Source of the DNA: Pseudanabaena sp.
GTDB taxonomy: Bacteria > Cyanobacteriota > Cyanobacteriia > Pseudanabaenales > Pseudanabaenaceae
Assembly: GCA_003249035.1 (NCBI GenBank)
Contig: QBMK01000001.1
Coordinates: 124,001 to 188,000 of the forward strand
Length of the DNA: 64,000 nt
Direction of reading: 5' to 3'
Under the pieces are notes generated by a model. The model saw nothing but the letters and a program-made list of their open reading frames with translations. It ran no database searches and was not told the DNA's origin. This document shows positions 63,249 to 64,000 of this stretch, piece after piece; the first letter of the stretch is position 1, and the number at the start of each line of letters is the position of its first letter. Position numbers and translations under genes: made by a program.

Positions 63249-64000
63249 ATGGTTAATAACCTTGTGAGTCAGCCTGCCACAACTTGGGATGAAAAACCAC
63301 ATATCGTACTTCACGGATCTGGCGATACGAGGCAGATTGCTCTTGTAAATTCCTATTCTTGGACATTGGGGCGTGGTTCAGAAAATGATATTCCTTTATC
63401 TGATAAATGTGCATCTCGTAACCACGCCATGTTTCAAATTGTTGGAGAGCGCAGTTATTTTCTGATCGATCTTGGTAGTCGCAATGGTTCATTTGTGAAT
63501 GGGCGACGGGTGACCATTCCTGTGAGCTTAAAAAATGGCGATCGCATTATCCTTGGCGAAACAAGTTTAGAATTTTATTGCCCTGAAACGATCACAGCCC
63601 CTGACGCTAGCACAACTCAAAGCGAAGAAAATACAGATGCATCTGCGACAGCAATGCTACATAAGCGACAACTAATTACGGTTTTAGTAGTTGATATTCG
63701 AGACTTCACGAAATTGACACAACAAATGGATGAGCATGTTCTCTCAGAGGCGATCGGGACATGGTTTCGTCGCGCTGGAGAGATCATCGATCGCCATGGC
63801 AGTTGGGTCGATAAATATATTGGCGATGCGGTAATGACCGTCTGGATTCACGATGCTGGAGTAGGTTCGGACACTGTCGCTACCCAAGACATGCTCAAAG
63901 TCTATCGCGCTCTACTAGAGCTTTATGAAATGAGCAATGAACTCAATAAACAGTTTGAATTTCCATTTCAATTGCGCGTTGGTGCTGGCGTAAATACGGG
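63249..64000 (+). CDS. FHA-adenylate/guanylate cyclase (3' partial)
   Basis: Open from an ATG at 63249 to the window edge, 250 codons seen. An N-terminal forkhead-associated domain is clear: SWTLGRGSENDIPLSDKCASRNHAMFQIV...YFLIDLGSRNGSFVNGRRV, with the phosphothreonine-binding Arg, Ser and Asn. After a short acidic linker the class III cyclase begins (VLVVDIRDFTKLTQQM, HGSWVDKYIGDAVMTVW) with both metal-binding aspartates. FHA-cyclase fusions are typical of cyanobacteria and couple Ser/Thr phosphorylation to cAMP. The catalytic domain continues beyond the edge. Confidence 0.93.
   Translation, partial: MVNNLVSQPATTWDEKPHIVLHGSGDTRQIALVNSYSWTLGRGSENDIPLSDKCASRNHAMFQIVGERSYFLIDLGSRNGSFVNGRRVTIPVSLKNGDRIILGETSLEFYCPETITAPDASTTQSEENTDASATAMLHKRQLITVLVVDIRDFTKLTQQMDEHVLSEAIGTWFRRAGEIIDRHGSWVDKYIGDAVMTVWIHDAGVGSDTVATQDMLKVYRALLELYEMSNELNKQFEFPFQLRVGAGVNT

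Noticed and set aside
1-64000. CRISPR arrays, tRNA or rRNA genes
   Set aside because: No regularly spaced repeats and no cloverleaf or rRNA-like sequences were seen on either strand by eye; a dedicated scan was not possible.

Overview
The window is a cyanobacterial chromosome segment. Diagnostic genes are petN (29-aa cytochrome b6f subunit), a type III glutamine synthetase, adjacent efp-accB, a long hpf/lrtA gene, DUF4079 and MEKHLA proteins, and very many copies of the HIP1 octamer GCGATCGC. The AT-rich composition and gene set suggest a Pseudanabaena-like filamentous cyanobacterium, but the genus is an inference.

Layout. 1-1.6 kb: end of a phosphate ABC transporter (pstC partial, pstA). 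1.6-22.3 kb: housekeeping genes: cysteine-cluster protein, PLD-like protein, two-RCK membrane protein, NlpC/P60 peptidase, tonB/exbD/queF, hpf, pgi, cNMP-binding protein, accB/efp, trxA, a CobW GTPase, a STAS plus ATPase partner-switch pair, trpA and a CofE-like protein. 22.3-29.2 kb: a two-partner secretion locus (TpsB divergent from TpsA) whose exoprotein gene runs directly into a TPR-CHAT caspase-like protease. 29.2-35.6 kb: petN, MEKHLA, DUF4079, glnN, an Hsp70-like protein and a probable outer-membrane protein.

36-62.9 kb: a large surface-polysaccharide island. A membrane 4,6-dehydratase fused to a degenerate EAL domain, an aminotransferase, a NeuD/PglD-type acetyltransferase and a small sugar-phosphate transferase reconstitute the logic of a bacillosamine-type (diamino-trideoxy sugar) pathway. 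They are followed by an FAD protein, a HAD/ATP-grasp pair, five GT4 glycosyltransferases, a Wzy-like polymerase, a MurJ/Wzx-like flippase, a Wzz/BY-kinase-like protein and a HlyD-type adaptor. The island is visibly decaying: an IS1-family element with target duplication and an internal stop, an IS30 remnant, small inverted-repeat elements (one sits cleanly inside a UDP-sugar epimerase gene), and several gene fragments. The window ends inside an FHA-adenylate cyclase gene.

A second theme is a dispersed set of about twenty intergenic hairpins. Many are perfect 14-25-bp stems with 3-4-nt loops, unrelated stem sequences, and often a leading AAAACCC and a GC-rich core. Some act plausibly as terminators, but several sit between divergent genes where no terminator is needed. 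The strongest candidates for new biology are the dehydratase-EAL fusion, the TpsA-CHAT locus, and the two families of small palindromic elements.
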